Assembly: GCF_001650715.1 (NCBI RefSeq)
Contig: NZ_LWQT01000109.1
Location: 1 to 64,000 of the forward strand
Direction of reading: 5' to 3'
Length of the DNA: 64,000 nt
Source of the DNA: Paramagnetospirillum marisnigri
GTDB taxonomy: Bacteria > Pseudomonadota > Alphaproteobacteria > Rhodospirillales > Magnetospirillaceae
How positions within the stretch are numbered: position 1 is the stretch's first letter; the number at the start of each line of letters is the position of its first letter. Both the position numbers and the translations under genes were made by a program. Under the pieces are notes generated by a model. The model worked only from the letters and a program-made list of their open reading frames with translations. It was not told the DNA's origin and searched no databases. Shown piece by piece: positions 26,368 to 34,522 of this stretch.

Positions 26368-28275
26368 ATGGCATCGGACGCGACCACTCAGACAACGCCC
26401 AGGACCGGCGAGCCGGAACCGCTCCGCCAGCCCAGCTTCCTGCGCCGTTTCGCCGCGCTGGCCGGTCCCTATTGGAATTCCAACGAGAAGTGGACGGTGC
26501 GCGGATTGGCGGCCTTGCTGCTGCTGCTGACCGTCTGTCAGGTGGTCATTCCCATCCTGATCAATCTGTGGAGCGCCAGCCTGTTCGATGCCCTGGAACA
26601 GAAGTCGCTGGAACGCTTTTTCACCCAAATCATCCAGATCGGCTTCATCCTGCTGGCCAGCATGACGGTCACCGCCACCCATCTCAAGGTCAAGCGGCGG
26701 ATTCAGCTTGGTTGGCGGCGCTGGCTGACCCGCCGTCTGCAGGACAACTGGATGGCCACCGGCCACCATTACCAGTTGCTGCACATGCCGGGCGATCACG
26801 ACAATCCCGACGGCCGCATCGCCGAGGATATCCGCAACACCACCGAGGCCGCCCTCGACCTCGCCCATTCCCTGGTCTATTGCGGGCTGCTGCTGGGAAG
26901 CTTCATCCAGATCCTGTGGACCCTGTCGGGCGAGCTGTCCATCACCATCGCCGATGTGGAAATTCCCATTCCCGGCCATATGGTCTGGGTGGCGCTGATC
27001 TATGCCTCGGCCGCCTCGTCGCTGGCCCTGCTGGTGGGCCGCCCGCTGGTGCGCGCCACCGACAAGCGCCAGACCGCCGAGGCCAATTTCCGCTTCGGTC
27101 TGGTCCGCGCGCGCGAGAATTCCGAGGCCATCGCCCTGCTGCACGGCGAGGTGGGCGAGCGCCGCCGCTTCTCCGAACTGTTCCGCGGTATCGAGGGCGC
27201 CTGGAACCGCCAGACCCGGGGGCTGACCCGGCTGTTCATCTTCACCTCGGGCTATTCGGTGTTTTCCACCGCCTTCCCCATCCTGATCGCGGCGCCCCGC
27301 TATATCGCCGGCATCACCACGCTGGGCCAGCTGATGCAGACCGCCCAGGCCTTCCAGCAATTGTCCCAGGCGCTGTCCTGGCCGGTGGACAATATGCAGA
27401 GGGTGGCGGAATGGCGGGCCTCGGTCGAGCGCGTGCTGGCCCTGCACGAGGCCCTGGCCGCCCTGAAGGAAGACACGTCGCGCCCCGATGCCCACACCAT
27501 CGTGGTGCAGAAGTCGACCATGCCGACACTGTGCTTCCATGACCTGACCATCGCCAATGCCGATGGCGCCGTGGTGCTCCAGGGCTTCAGCGCCGAGATC
27601 GACCCCGGCGAGCATGTCCTGGTCGGCGGCGATCCCGGTGCGGCGGTCAAATTGTTCAAGGTGGTGGCCGGGCTATGGCCCTGGGGCAAGGGCACGGTGG
27701 GTCTTCCCTGCGACGCGACCCTGTTCTTCATGCCGCAACGCCCCTACATGCCCATCGGCACCTTGCGCGGCGTGCTGGCCTATCCCTCCGCCACCGAGTG
27801 TTTCGCCGACGAGGCGCTGGGCGCCGCGCTCGAACAGGTCGGGCTCGGCCATCTGACCGAGCGTCTGGGCCAGTCCGATGCCTGGGAGCAGATCCTGACG
27901 GCGGGCGAGCAGCAGCGCCTGGGCTTCGCCCGCCTGCTGCTGCACCGCCCGAAATGGGTTTTCCTGCAGGAAGCCACCGACGCCATGGACCCCGAGGGCG
28001 AACGGCGGATGATGCAGCTGCTGCTCGACGAGTTCCCCGCCGCCACCGTCATCACCGTTGGCTTCCATGCCGACCTGGAACCCTATCACCAGCGCAAGCT
28101 GACCCTGACTCCCACGCCCGAGGGGCTGATCCTGGTGCGCGAAAGCCGCAAGGCCTGGGAGCAGCCCAAGCGCTCGGTCAATTGGGGCGGGCGCCTGTTC
28201 AGCTCGCTACTGCGCCGTAACGAGCGCCGCGCCCTGATTTCCGGCATGTGGAAGCGCGGCGACTGGCGGAACTGA
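26368..28275 (+). CDS. SbmA/YddA-like ABC transporter protein with degenerate ATPase motifs
   Basis: The 635-residue protein has the layout of fused permease-ATPase exporters of the YddA/SbmA-BacA type: about six TM segments within residues 45-350, then a nucleotide-binding domain from about 395. The usual Walker A GxxGxGK[ST] is replaced by GGDPGAAVKL near 418-427, without the Gly-Lys-Ser/Thr. The Walker B aspartate is Gln (FLQEATDAMD, about 531-540). The LTAGEQQRL signature and a Q-loop-like MPQRPYMP are kept. ATP hydrolysis is therefore doubtful; it may be a regulatory or peptide-uptake permease. It ends one base from the convergent glucosidase gene. Confidence 0.75.
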   Translation: MASDATTQTTPRTGEPEPLRQPSFLRRFAALAGPYWNSNEKWTVRGLAALLLLLTVCQVVIPILINLWSASLFDALEQKSLERFFTQIIQIGFILLASMTVTATHLKVKRRIQLGWRRWLTRRLQDNWMATGHHYQLLHMPGDHDNPDGRIAEDIRNTTEAALDLAHSLVYCGLLLGSFIQILWTLSGELSITIADVEIPIPGHMVWVALIYASAASSLALLVGRPLVRATDKRQTAEANFRFGLVRARENSEAIALLHGEVGERRRFSELFRGIEGAWNRQTRGLTRLFIFTSGYSVFSTAFPILIAAPRYIAGITTLGQLMQTAQAFQQLSQALSWPVDNMQRVAEWRASVERVLALHEALAALKEDTSRPDAHTIVVQKSTMPTLCFHDLTIANADGAVVLQGFSAEIDPGEHVLVGGDPGAAVKLFKVVAGLWPWGKGTVGLPCDATLFFMPQRPYMPIGTLRGVLAYPSATECFADEALGAALEQVGLGHLTERLGQSDAWEQILTAGEQQRLGFARLLLHRPKWVFLQEATDAMDPEGERRMMQLLLDEFPAATVITVGFHADLEPYHQRKLTLTPTPEGLILVRESRKAWEQPKRSVNWGGRLFSSLLRRNERRALISGMWKRGDWRN

Positions 28276-28276
28276 C

Positions 28277-29644
28277 CTACTCTCCCCCGTGCTGCCCGGT
28301 GATCAGGCCGCGATACCATTTGCCGGAATTCTTCAAGGTCCGCTTGCCGGTCGGAAAATCCACGTGCAGCAGCCCGAAGCGGGGGCCGTAGCCCGATCCC
28401 CATTCGAAGCAGTCCAGCAACGACCAGACGAAATAGCCGCGCAGATCGGCGCCCTCGGCCACCGCGTCGCGCATGGCCTTGGTGTATTCGCGGAAATAGG
28501 CGATGCGGTGGGTATCCTTGACCTCGCCGGTCTCGTCGGGCTCATCGCTGCCCGCCCCACCGCCGCAACCATTCTCGGTGACATAGATGGGCATCTTGTA
28601 GCGCCGGGTCAGTTCCAGCAGTTCTTCCTTGAACACCTCGGGAAAGATCGGCCAGCCTACTTCGGGATGATTGGCCGATTGGGGCGGCTCGCCCCAGCCA
28701 TAGCCCCAGGTGAGGTCGGGATTCACCTTGGCGTAGATGGGGCCGTAATGGTTCAGCCCGATCCAGTCGGTGGGGCGGCAGATGGCGGCCATGTCCCCGG
28801 CCTTCACATGGGGCTCCATCTGATCCAGGACTATGGCGGGATAGTGGCCCAGATGCTGGGGATCGGCGAAGACCAGATTCCAATGGGCGTTCAGCAGTTC
28901 CGCCGCCGCCTTGTTCTCCTCCAGACCGCCCTCGGGCCGCACGATCTGGCGGTTGTGGATGGCGCCGATGGAAGCGCCGGGAACATGGTCGCGCAGGATG
29001 TCCACCCCGGCACCATGGGCAAGGTTGACATGGTGGACGGCGCGCATATGGGCCGACTTGTCGGTCACCCCCGGCGCCGCCCAGTCGATGGCATAGCCGA
29101 ACAGGGTGAAGACCGAGAACTCGTTGAAGGTGGCCCAGTGCTTGACCCGGTCGCCATAGCGCTTGGCCGCCAGCACCGCGAAATCGGCGAACCAGCCCGC
29201 CGAATCCCGATTGGTCCAGCCGCCCAGATCGTCGAGCGCCTGGGGCAGATCCCAGTGATAGAGACAGGCCCAGGGCTGGATACCCGCTTCCAGCAAGCCG
29301 TCGATCAGACGGTCGTAGAAGTCGAGCCCGGCCGGGTTGACCGCCCCCCTACCCCGCGGCAGCAGCCGGGGCCAGGCCAGGGAGAAGCGATAGGCCGAGA
29401 CGCCGATCTCCTTCATCAGGGCGATGTCTTCCGGCCAGCGGTGATAGTGGTCACAGGCGGTGTCGGCATTGACGCCGCCCCAGACGCCGCCTTCGAGGCG
29501 ACAGCGGGTGTCCCAGATGCTGGGGCCGCGCCCGTCTTCCTTGGTGGCGCCCTCCACCTGGAAGGCCGAGGTCGATACCCCCCAGAGGAAATCAGGCCGT
29601 AGCCCCAGGGCTTTGGCAACGGTCTCCGGCTTTTTGGGCGGCAT
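28277..29644 (-). CDS. Beta-glucosidase, glycoside hydrolase family 1
   Basis: The 455-residue cytoplasmic enzyme has the family 1 hallmarks: the N-terminal signature FLWGVSTSAFQVEGA, the acid/base Glu175 in TFNE and the nucleophile Glu357 in YVTENG. The length is normal for the family. It would cleave beta-linked glucosides or related sugars; specificity cannot be read from sequence. No sugar transporter is adjacent. It follows the oxidase genes on the same strand but a hairpin separates them. Confidence 0.9.
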   Translation of the reverse strand: MPPKKPETVAKALGLRPDFLWGVSTSAFQVEGATKEDGRGPSIWDTRCRLEGGVWGGVNADTACDHYHRWPEDIALMKEIGVSAYRFSLAWPRLLPRGRGAVNPAGLDFYDRLIDGLLEAGIQPWACLYHWDLPQALDDLGGWTNRDSAGWFADFAVLAAKRYGDRVKHWATFNEFSVFTLFGYAIDWAAPGVTDKSAHMRAVHHVNLAHGAGVDILRDHVPGASIGAIHNRQIVRPEGGLEENKAAAELLNAHWNLVFADPQHLGHYPAIVLDQMEPHVKAGDMAAICRPTDWIGLNHYGPIYAKVNPDLTWGYGWGEPPQSANHPEVGWPIFPEVFKEELLELTRRYKMPIYVTENGCGGGAGSDEPDETGEVKDTHRIAYFREYTKAMRDAVAEGADLRGYFVWSLLDCFEWGSGYGPRFGLLHVDFPTGKRTLKNSGKWYRGLITGQHGGE

Positions 29645-29656
29645 GGGAACCTCTCA

Positions 29657-29686
29657 GGCGGTTGGGAAAATAAGCTTCCCACCGCC
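29657..29686 (-). terminator. Hairpin between the oxidase operon and the glucosidase gene
   Basis: The arms 29657-29668 and 29676-29686 pair with one bulged base (GGCGGTTGGGAA against TTCCCACCGCC). No long T run follows on the minus strand. It lies 11 bases after the stop of the CuA subunit gene and probably limits read-through or stabilises the 3' end. Confidence 0.45.
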
Positions 29687-29697
29687 CTCTCATGCCG

Positions 29698-30141
29698 TCA
29701 AGGAACCACCTCGATGCTGCCGATCATCTTGGTATGGCCCAGGCCGCAATATTCGGCGCACTGGATGCGCACCCGGCCCGACGGTGGCGCCGTCAGGCTC
29801 ACCACCCGAACCGTCCCGGGCTCCAGCAATACCTCGGCATCGCCGATGGCGGCGGAATGCACCACGTCCTCGGACAGCAGATGCAGACGATAGGCGCCGC
29901 CCGGCGCCAGTTCCAGGGCGGGGCTGAACTCCCAACGCCGCGCCGTCATATAGACATCGCCCGGCGGCACCCGGACCACCCCGCTGGCTCCCTGCGCCGC
30001 CAATCGTGCGCCGAAATCGCTGCCCTCCACCCGGTAGGCGGTCGATGGCAGGATGTCCGAGCCGGTGCGTCCGGCCAGCCAGCCCGCCAGCAGGATCAGG
30101 CTCGCCAGCAGCACCAAAGTGGCAGCCATGCGGCTATTCAT
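29698..30141 (-). CDS. Small CuA-domain subunit II of a heme-copper oxidoreductase
   Basis: The 147-residue protein has one N-terminal TM anchor (about 5-25) and a CuA cupredoxin domain ending in the motif C-x3-C-x3-H-x2-M (CAEYCGLGHTKM), which binds the dinuclear copper that receives electrons from a donor protein. The first CuA His is in VVHSAAIG. It is shorter than mitochondrial-type subunit II and resembles the small B-type (ba3-like) form. The start overlaps the subunit I stop by eight bases, showing translational coupling with the gene at 30134-31498. Confidence 0.8.
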   Translation of the reverse strand: MNSRMAATLVLLASLILLAGWLAGRTGSDILPSTAYRVEGSDFGARLAAQGASGVVRVPPGDVYMTARRWEFSPALELAPGGAYRLHLLSEDVVHSAAIGDAEVLLEPGTVRVVSLTAPPSGRVRIQCAEYCGLGHTKMIGSIEVVP

Positions 30142-31498
30142 TGCGGGTCTCCTGGCGTCCCAGCAACCGCACCAGCGCCATCCAGACGAAGATGATGCCG
30201 CCCAGCACCGCCAATCCGGTGCCCATGCCCACCACCCCCATGGAAACCTTCTTCCACAGGGTGTCGAGGCCCTGGTCGATGCCGGTGGTCTTGCGCGGCA
30301 CCCCGGCGGCGCCCGCCAGGAAAAAGCCCAGGGCATGGACCAACTGGCCCCAGCCATAGAGATGGAACTGCAGCGGCACCGCCCTGCCCTTTCCCGCCTC
30401 GCGGCCCAACAGCGGCAGGATCACCACCAGCACCAGCCCCATCAGGCCCAGTTGCACCCCGCCGATCACCGCATGGTAATGGGAGGGAGTCCGGGTGTCG
30501 GCCACGCCCAGGAAGAATCCGGCGAAGCCGCCGATGCCGAACACCACCAGCGACAATGCCAGCGCCAGGAAGGCGGGCGAGCGCCAGTCACGCGGCCCCC
30601 TGGCCAGCTGCAGGGCGGTGCCGAGCCCCAGCACCAGCGGCGGCAGTGGCAGGCCCACCCAGAGCAGACGGGTGAATATCTGGCGATGGGCCAGCCCCAG
30701 CACGTCGCCGCCCAGGACATAAATCAATGGCGAGGCCAAAGCGAACAGGGCCAGGGCGGCGAAACAGGCATTGGCCAGCACCGGCGCCACCGGAGGCGCG
30801 CCGAATTCGCGCTCGCACAGGATCTGCCACGCCACCATCAGGATCAAGGTGTTCAGCAGTTGCAGCACATGGCCGCCGCCCCAGAACACCCGCTCGTTGA
30901 ACAGGTCAGGATCGGTCCCGGCGGGGATCAGGACCCAGGCGATTCCGAAACAGGCCAGGGCGGCGAGAGTGACGACACCGCCGCAGGCGATGCCGAAGAC
31001 CACCGGCTGCCTCGGCCGGGCCAGCAGCACCGGCAACAGCCGCAAACAGGCCAGCGCCACTCCCAGGGCATGGATGCCGAGTCCCACATAAAACAGCGGG
31101 TGGCTCACCACCGGCACATAATTATTGAGCGAGGGTTCGCCCTGGTCGGCCAGGGCCGGGATCAACAGGATCACCACTCCGAGACTCCCCAGCCCCAGAC
31201 CGAGCCGCCCCAGCCGGTCGGCCCAGGCGCCAGCGGTCGCCGCCAGCACCGACAGCGCGCCCAAACCGGCCAGGAACCACACGGTCAGCGACAGAGTCAC
31301 ATGGGTGACCAGGGCGCGGTAGAAGAAATGCGGTCCCCAGGGCAGCCAGTCCTGCACCTTGGGCGTGCGCGACAGGCCCAGCAGCAGGGCGAGCGCGCCC
31401 GCCACCGCCAGCGATCCCACCGCCAACAAGGCCCAGCCGCGCAATTCGGCGCGGCGGCCGGGACTCAAGGGTTCAGGCATCCAGGGATGCGGCCACAT
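30134..31498 (-). CDS. Divergent heme-copper oxidoreductase catalytic subunit I
   Basis: The 454-residue protein has about twelve TM helices. Visible ligands are His66 (low-spin heme), His210 in GGGHVLQLLN (CuB or FeB) and the His340-x-His342 pair for the hemes. The helix-VI motif lacks the Tyr four residues after the His that oxygen reductases of the A and B families carry, and has Gln213 and Asn216 instead. The usual helix-VII His-His pair reads His271-Arg272, so one metal ligand looks missing. The family could be a non-canonical CuA-linked nitric oxide reductase rather than an oxidase; this is inference. It is coupled to the CuA subunit gene and preceded by a small anchored protein and a cytochrome b fusion. 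Confidence 0.75.
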   Translation of the reverse strand: MWPHPWMPEPLSPGRRAELRGWALLAVGSLAVAGALALLLGLSRTPKVQDWLPWGPHFFYRALVTHVTLSLTVWFLAGLGALSVLAATAGAWADRLGRLGLGLGSLGVVILLIPALADQGEPSLNNYVPVVSHPLFYVGLGIHALGVALACLRLLPVLLARPRQPVVFGIACGGVVTLAALACFGIAWVLIPAGTDPDLFNERVFWGGGHVLQLLNTLILMVAWQILCEREFGAPPVAPVLANACFAALALFALASPLIYVLGGDVLGLAHRQIFTRLLWVGLPLPPLVLGLGTALQLARGPRDWRSPAFLALALSLVVFGIGGFAGFFLGVADTRTPSHYHAVIGGVQLGLMGLVLVVILPLLGREAGKGRAVPLQFHLYGWGQLVHALGFFLAGAAGVPRKTTGIDQGLDTLWKKVSMGVVGMGTGLAVLGGIIFVWMALVRLLGRQETRNE

Positions 31499-31507
31499 GG
31501 CGATTTC

Positions 31508-32011
31508 CTATTCGAAGGACAGCTTCTTGTTCTCCTCGTCGAAATCGACCACGAACACCTGGCGCGGCGCAAGCTCCACCTCGATCAGTTCATCGTAATC
31601 GAACACGGCGGGATTGTTGCCGTCGCGCATGCGGGCACGGATCAAATGGCGCCCGGCGGGAACCTCGCGCGAATCATAGAACCGCGACCGCCCGTCGCCC
31701 GACAATCCGGCGGGCTTGGCGGTCTGGCTGAACACGGTGACACCGTCGATATCCATTTCCAGCGTCACCGAATTGCGCTCGCGGCCGCAAGATTGCTTGG
31801 ACCGCATATTGGGCGGCAGGGCAGCCAGCTCCTCGGGCGAGCGCTCCTTGCAGTCGCCCAGCCGCTGCCCGGCATGGGTCAACGACAACCGCACCAGCGC
31901 ATTATCCGGCGAGTGATGGTGATAGGCCGGCGACGAGGCGAAATACGCGATCATCACGGCGAAAGCGGTATAGGCCAGGGCCTGACCGGCGATGTGCTGC
32001 GGCTTGATCAT
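31508..32011 (-). CDS. Membrane-anchored protein of the oxidoreductase cluster
   Basis: The 167-residue protein has one N-terminal TM (about 8-27) and an exported, mostly beta domain with a likely disulfide pair (Cys54 and Cys75). No family name is recognised. Its start overlaps the stop of the cytochrome b fusion gene by four bases and it ends nine bases before the subunit I gene, so it is tightly embedded in the operon. It might be an assembly factor or an accessory subunit. Confidence 0.65.
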   Translation of the reverse strand: MIKPQHIAGQALAYTAFAVMIAYFASSPAYHHHSPDNALVRLSLTHAGQRLGDCKERSPEELAALPPNMRSKQSCGRERNSVTLEMDIDGVTVFSQTAKPAGLSGDGRSRFYDSREVPAGRHLIRARMRDGNNPAVFDYDELIEVELAPRQVFVVDFDEENKKLSFE

Positions 32012-33576
32012 TCCGCCACCCTCCTCTTGGTGGTCGTCGGGCGTTCAGGTTTGGGCAATTCGGCCAGGGCAACCCGGAATTCAGCCAGATCGCCCATCAG
32101 CCACTTGGTTTCCGTGCTGGCCGCCCAGGACAGCTTGACCCGATCGCGCGACACCGCGCCGCGCAACTTGGGCACCCGCTCGCCCGCCAGGCGCAGTTCG
32201 GTCCATTCCGGCCCCAGCCGGTAGAAGCATTCGCCGGGACGGCAGGCGGTGACCAGCACGCCGTCGGCCAGGTCCTTGTTCAGCACATAATCGATCAGCG
32301 ACGGCGGCAGCATGCCGGTGCAATGCAGTTCCAGCACCCCCACCGAAGACCCCCTCAGATGATCGAGCTTGGCGCCGTGCTCGCAGCCCAGAACCAGCAC
32401 CCGGTTGTTGCCCACCAGTCCATGGGTACGGGCCGAGATGCGCTTGATCATCAGGTCGAAGGTGAAATCGGGAATATCGATACCGGTCTTGCGGTTCTCG
32501 CCCCCCGGCAGGAAGGGATTGGTGCGGTTGCATGACGCCATGCACATGCCGCAACTGGTGCACAGATCGGGCTGCACCACCGCGATCTTCTCGTGGCCGG
32601 ACTGGTCCTCGCGCGGGCGCATGACCACCGCCCCGAACGGACAGTCGAAGGTGCAGACGCCACAGCCATTGCAGTCGGGCGGCGACACCTCGGCGGCGGC
32701 GCGGCGCTTGCGGCCGAACACCATCCACGGCATCAGCGACAGGAACACCGTCACCCCGATGGCCACCGCCCAGGCGATCAACGGCCCCTTGGTGTCATAG
32801 AGCGGATACAGCGCCATGTAGTACCAGTCGGGATTGAGCAGCGCCGTGGTCTTGCCCAGATCGGCGGGAGGATGGCTCTGGGCCGGATGGATCAGCGACA
32901 GCAGCACCAGCATCAGCCCCGAGCCGATCACCAATTGGCGCGGCGGATTGGTATTGGCGCGGTTGATGCGCAGGATGTGGATCCACATGGCGAACAGCAG
33001 GAACAGCGGCACCGCGATATGGATGAAGATCAGCAGCGTGAAGAAGCGGTCGGTCAACGCGCCGGGATTCATGAAGTTGCGCGCGATGCTCTGGCCGAAA
33101 ATGCCCAGGAAATCCAGCCATTCTGCGGTGCCGATGGCTAGGTACTGGGCCAGTTCGTCCCACACCAGCCAATAGCCGGTGATGCCCGACGAGAACACCA
33201 TCCAGATCAGCGGCACGCCGGTGAACCAGGCGAACCAGCGAGCGCCGTGATAGCGGTCCAGCAGCCATTCACGCAGCAGATGCAGCATCATGGTCAGAAC
33301 CATGGCATCCGAGCCATAGCGATGCAGGCCACGGATCATGCCGCCCCAATACCATTGCTCCTTGGAGATATATTCGATGGACCCCCAGGCGCGAACCGCG
33401 CTGGTGTCATAGGGAATGAACAAATATAGACCGCTGGCGCCGACGACCCAAAAGAAGAACCAGGACATGGCGCCCAGGCAATACATGGGATTTGACTCGC
33501 GCCCCACCAGGGTGTCCCAGCCGCTTTCGACGCGGAACAGGCCGTTGCGCAGGGCCTTTTTTATTGGATTGGACAA
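32008..33576 (-). CDS. Cytochrome b / double [4Fe-4S] ferredoxin / MvhD-like fusion
   Basis: The 522-residue protein joins three redox modules. Residues 1-290 are a cytochrome b N-terminal domain with bis-His heme ligands at His85/His99 and His186/His200 (14 apart each). Residues 302-350 hold two 4Fe-4S motifs (CNGCGVCTFDC, and CTSCGMCMASC starting at 339). Residues 392-460 match the hydrogenase iron-sulfur MvhD/FrhD-type domain with Cys398, Cys419, Cys445 and Cys450 (ACRPGEC). It probably moves electrons between a cytoplasmic donor and quinol or the CuA enzyme encoded downstream. RBS-like GAAGAGGAAA precedes the ATG. The arrangement is rare in my experience. Confidence 0.85.
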   Translation of the reverse strand: MSNPIKKALRNGLFRVESGWDTLVGRESNPMYCLGAMSWFFFWVVGASGLYLFIPYDTSAVRAWGSIEYISKEQWYWGGMIRGLHRYGSDAMVLTMMLHLLREWLLDRYHGARWFAWFTGVPLIWMVFSSGITGYWLVWDELAQYLAIGTAEWLDFLGIFGQSIARNFMNPGALTDRFFTLLIFIHIAVPLFLLFAMWIHILRINRANTNPPRQLVIGSGLMLVLLSLIHPAQSHPPADLGKTTALLNPDWYYMALYPLYDTKGPLIAWAVAIGVTVFLSLMPWMVFGRKRRAAAEVSPPDCNGCGVCTFDCPFGAVVMRPREDQSGHEKIAVVQPDLCTSCGMCMASCNRTNPFLPGGENRKTGIDIPDFTFDLMIKRISARTHGLVGNNRVLVLGCEHGAKLDHLRGSSVGVLELHCTGMLPPSLIDYVLNKDLADGVLVTACRPGECFYRLGPEWTELRLAGERVPKLRGAVSRDRVKLSWAASTETKWLMGDLAEFRVALAELPKPERPTTTKRRVAE

Positions 33577-33603
33577 GGCGGGTTTCCTCTTCTCTTCTAT
33601 GCG

Positions 33604-34404
33604 TCAGGCCTCGGACCGCCGCTGGCGCCATAGCCGGATCATCCACCACAGGATGGTCAGCACCGCCAGCAGCCCCGAGCCGATGGACAGGAAAATTCCA
33701 TAGTCAAAGCGATAGGCATCGGCCGAGGGGTCGTAGACCGTGCAGAAAAAGCGGATGCGGTTGGAAATGGCCTCGAAGGAATCCAGGGCGGCGGTACGGC
33801 CCAGCACCAGGTCCTTCAAAGGCTCCACCAGTTGGGGAATCTCGAAATTCTCGCCATAGACCTGACGGTAGATGCGGCCGTCCTTGTCGATCACCGTGGT
33901 CTGGGCGATGTGGTCGAAGCCGCGCGAGGTCACGAACCAGGTGAAGCCCAGATCGGCGGCCAGTACCTCCATGGCCTCGGCCCCTCCCGCCAGGAAGGTC
34001 CAATCGCTGACGTCGATCCCCTGTTGGCGGGCATACATGCGCAGCGCGTTGGGTGTGTCGCGCACCGTGTCGAAGCCGATGGTCACCACCTGGAAACTGT
34101 CGTCGCCCAGGGCCTTGCGCGCCTTGTCCACCGCCTTGGCCACCGTCTGGGTGGTCACCGGGCAGGTATGGTCGCAGGCGGTATAGACCATGCTGACCAC
34201 CAGCGGCTTGCCGCGAAAGGACGACAACGCCACCGGCCGGTCGTCCTGGTCGCGTAAATGATGCTCGGCCAGAACCCGGCCTTCCGAGGCGCGCGAGCGC
34301 TTCAGCGCCTCCTCGGCATTGGCGGTCACGCCAGGGGCCGCCAGTGCCGGGAGCCCGGCCAGCAGCAGGATCAGCAATACGGGAAGCAGCCTGAGGTCAA
34401 ACAT
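33604..34404 (-). CDS. SCO1/SenC-type copper chaperone
   Basis: The 266-residue protein has a signal peptide or anchor (residues 1-22), a thioredoxin-fold SCO domain with the copper motif YTACDHTCPV (C-x3-C) and the distal His in FDHIAQTTVID. A C-terminal TM (about 235-257) is unusual, as most SCO proteins are anchored only at the N-terminus. SCO proteins deliver copper to the CuA centre of subunit II. It lies upstream of the cytochrome b fusion by 27 bases, between two operons that each encode a CuA subunit, so it can serve either. Confidence 0.85.
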   Translation of the reverse strand: MFDLRLLPVLLILLLAGLPALAAPGVTANAEEALKRSRASEGRVLAEHHLRDQDDRPVALSSFRGKPLVVSMVYTACDHTCPVTTQTVAKAVDKARKALGDDSFQVVTIGFDTVRDTPNALRMYARQQGIDVSDWTFLAGGAEAMEVLAADLGFTWFVTSRGFDHIAQTTVIDKDGRIYRQVYGENFEIPQLVEPLKDLVLGRTAALDSFEAISNRIRFFCTVYDPSADAYRFDYGIFLSIGSGLLAVLTILWWMIRLWRQRRSEA

Positions 34405-34469
34405 GCGTGTTTTCTAATTCTCTTGCCCGTCATCGACCATGACGGTGGTCAAGCCGTATGGCCGCGACG

Positions 34470-34503
34470 AAAAAAAACGGGCGGAATCTCGCGATTCCGC
34501 CCG
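34470..34503 (-). terminator. Strong Rho-independent terminator of the second oxidoreductase operon
   Basis: The 11-bp perfect stem CGGGCGGAATC/GATTCCGCCCG (34478-34488 and 34493-34503) with a four-base loop is followed on the minus strand by eight T residues. It sits 20 bases after the stop of the subunit I gene at 34523, and upstream of the SCO gene, which must have its own promoter. Confidence 0.9.
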
Positions 34504-34522
34504 CCTTTCCCAAGACCCTCGC

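Noticed and set aside
30053..32224. 723-codon frame opposite the heme-copper subunit I genes
   Set aside because: Gln/His/Arg-rich product with no motif; the minus strand carries ligand-bearing membrane proteins.
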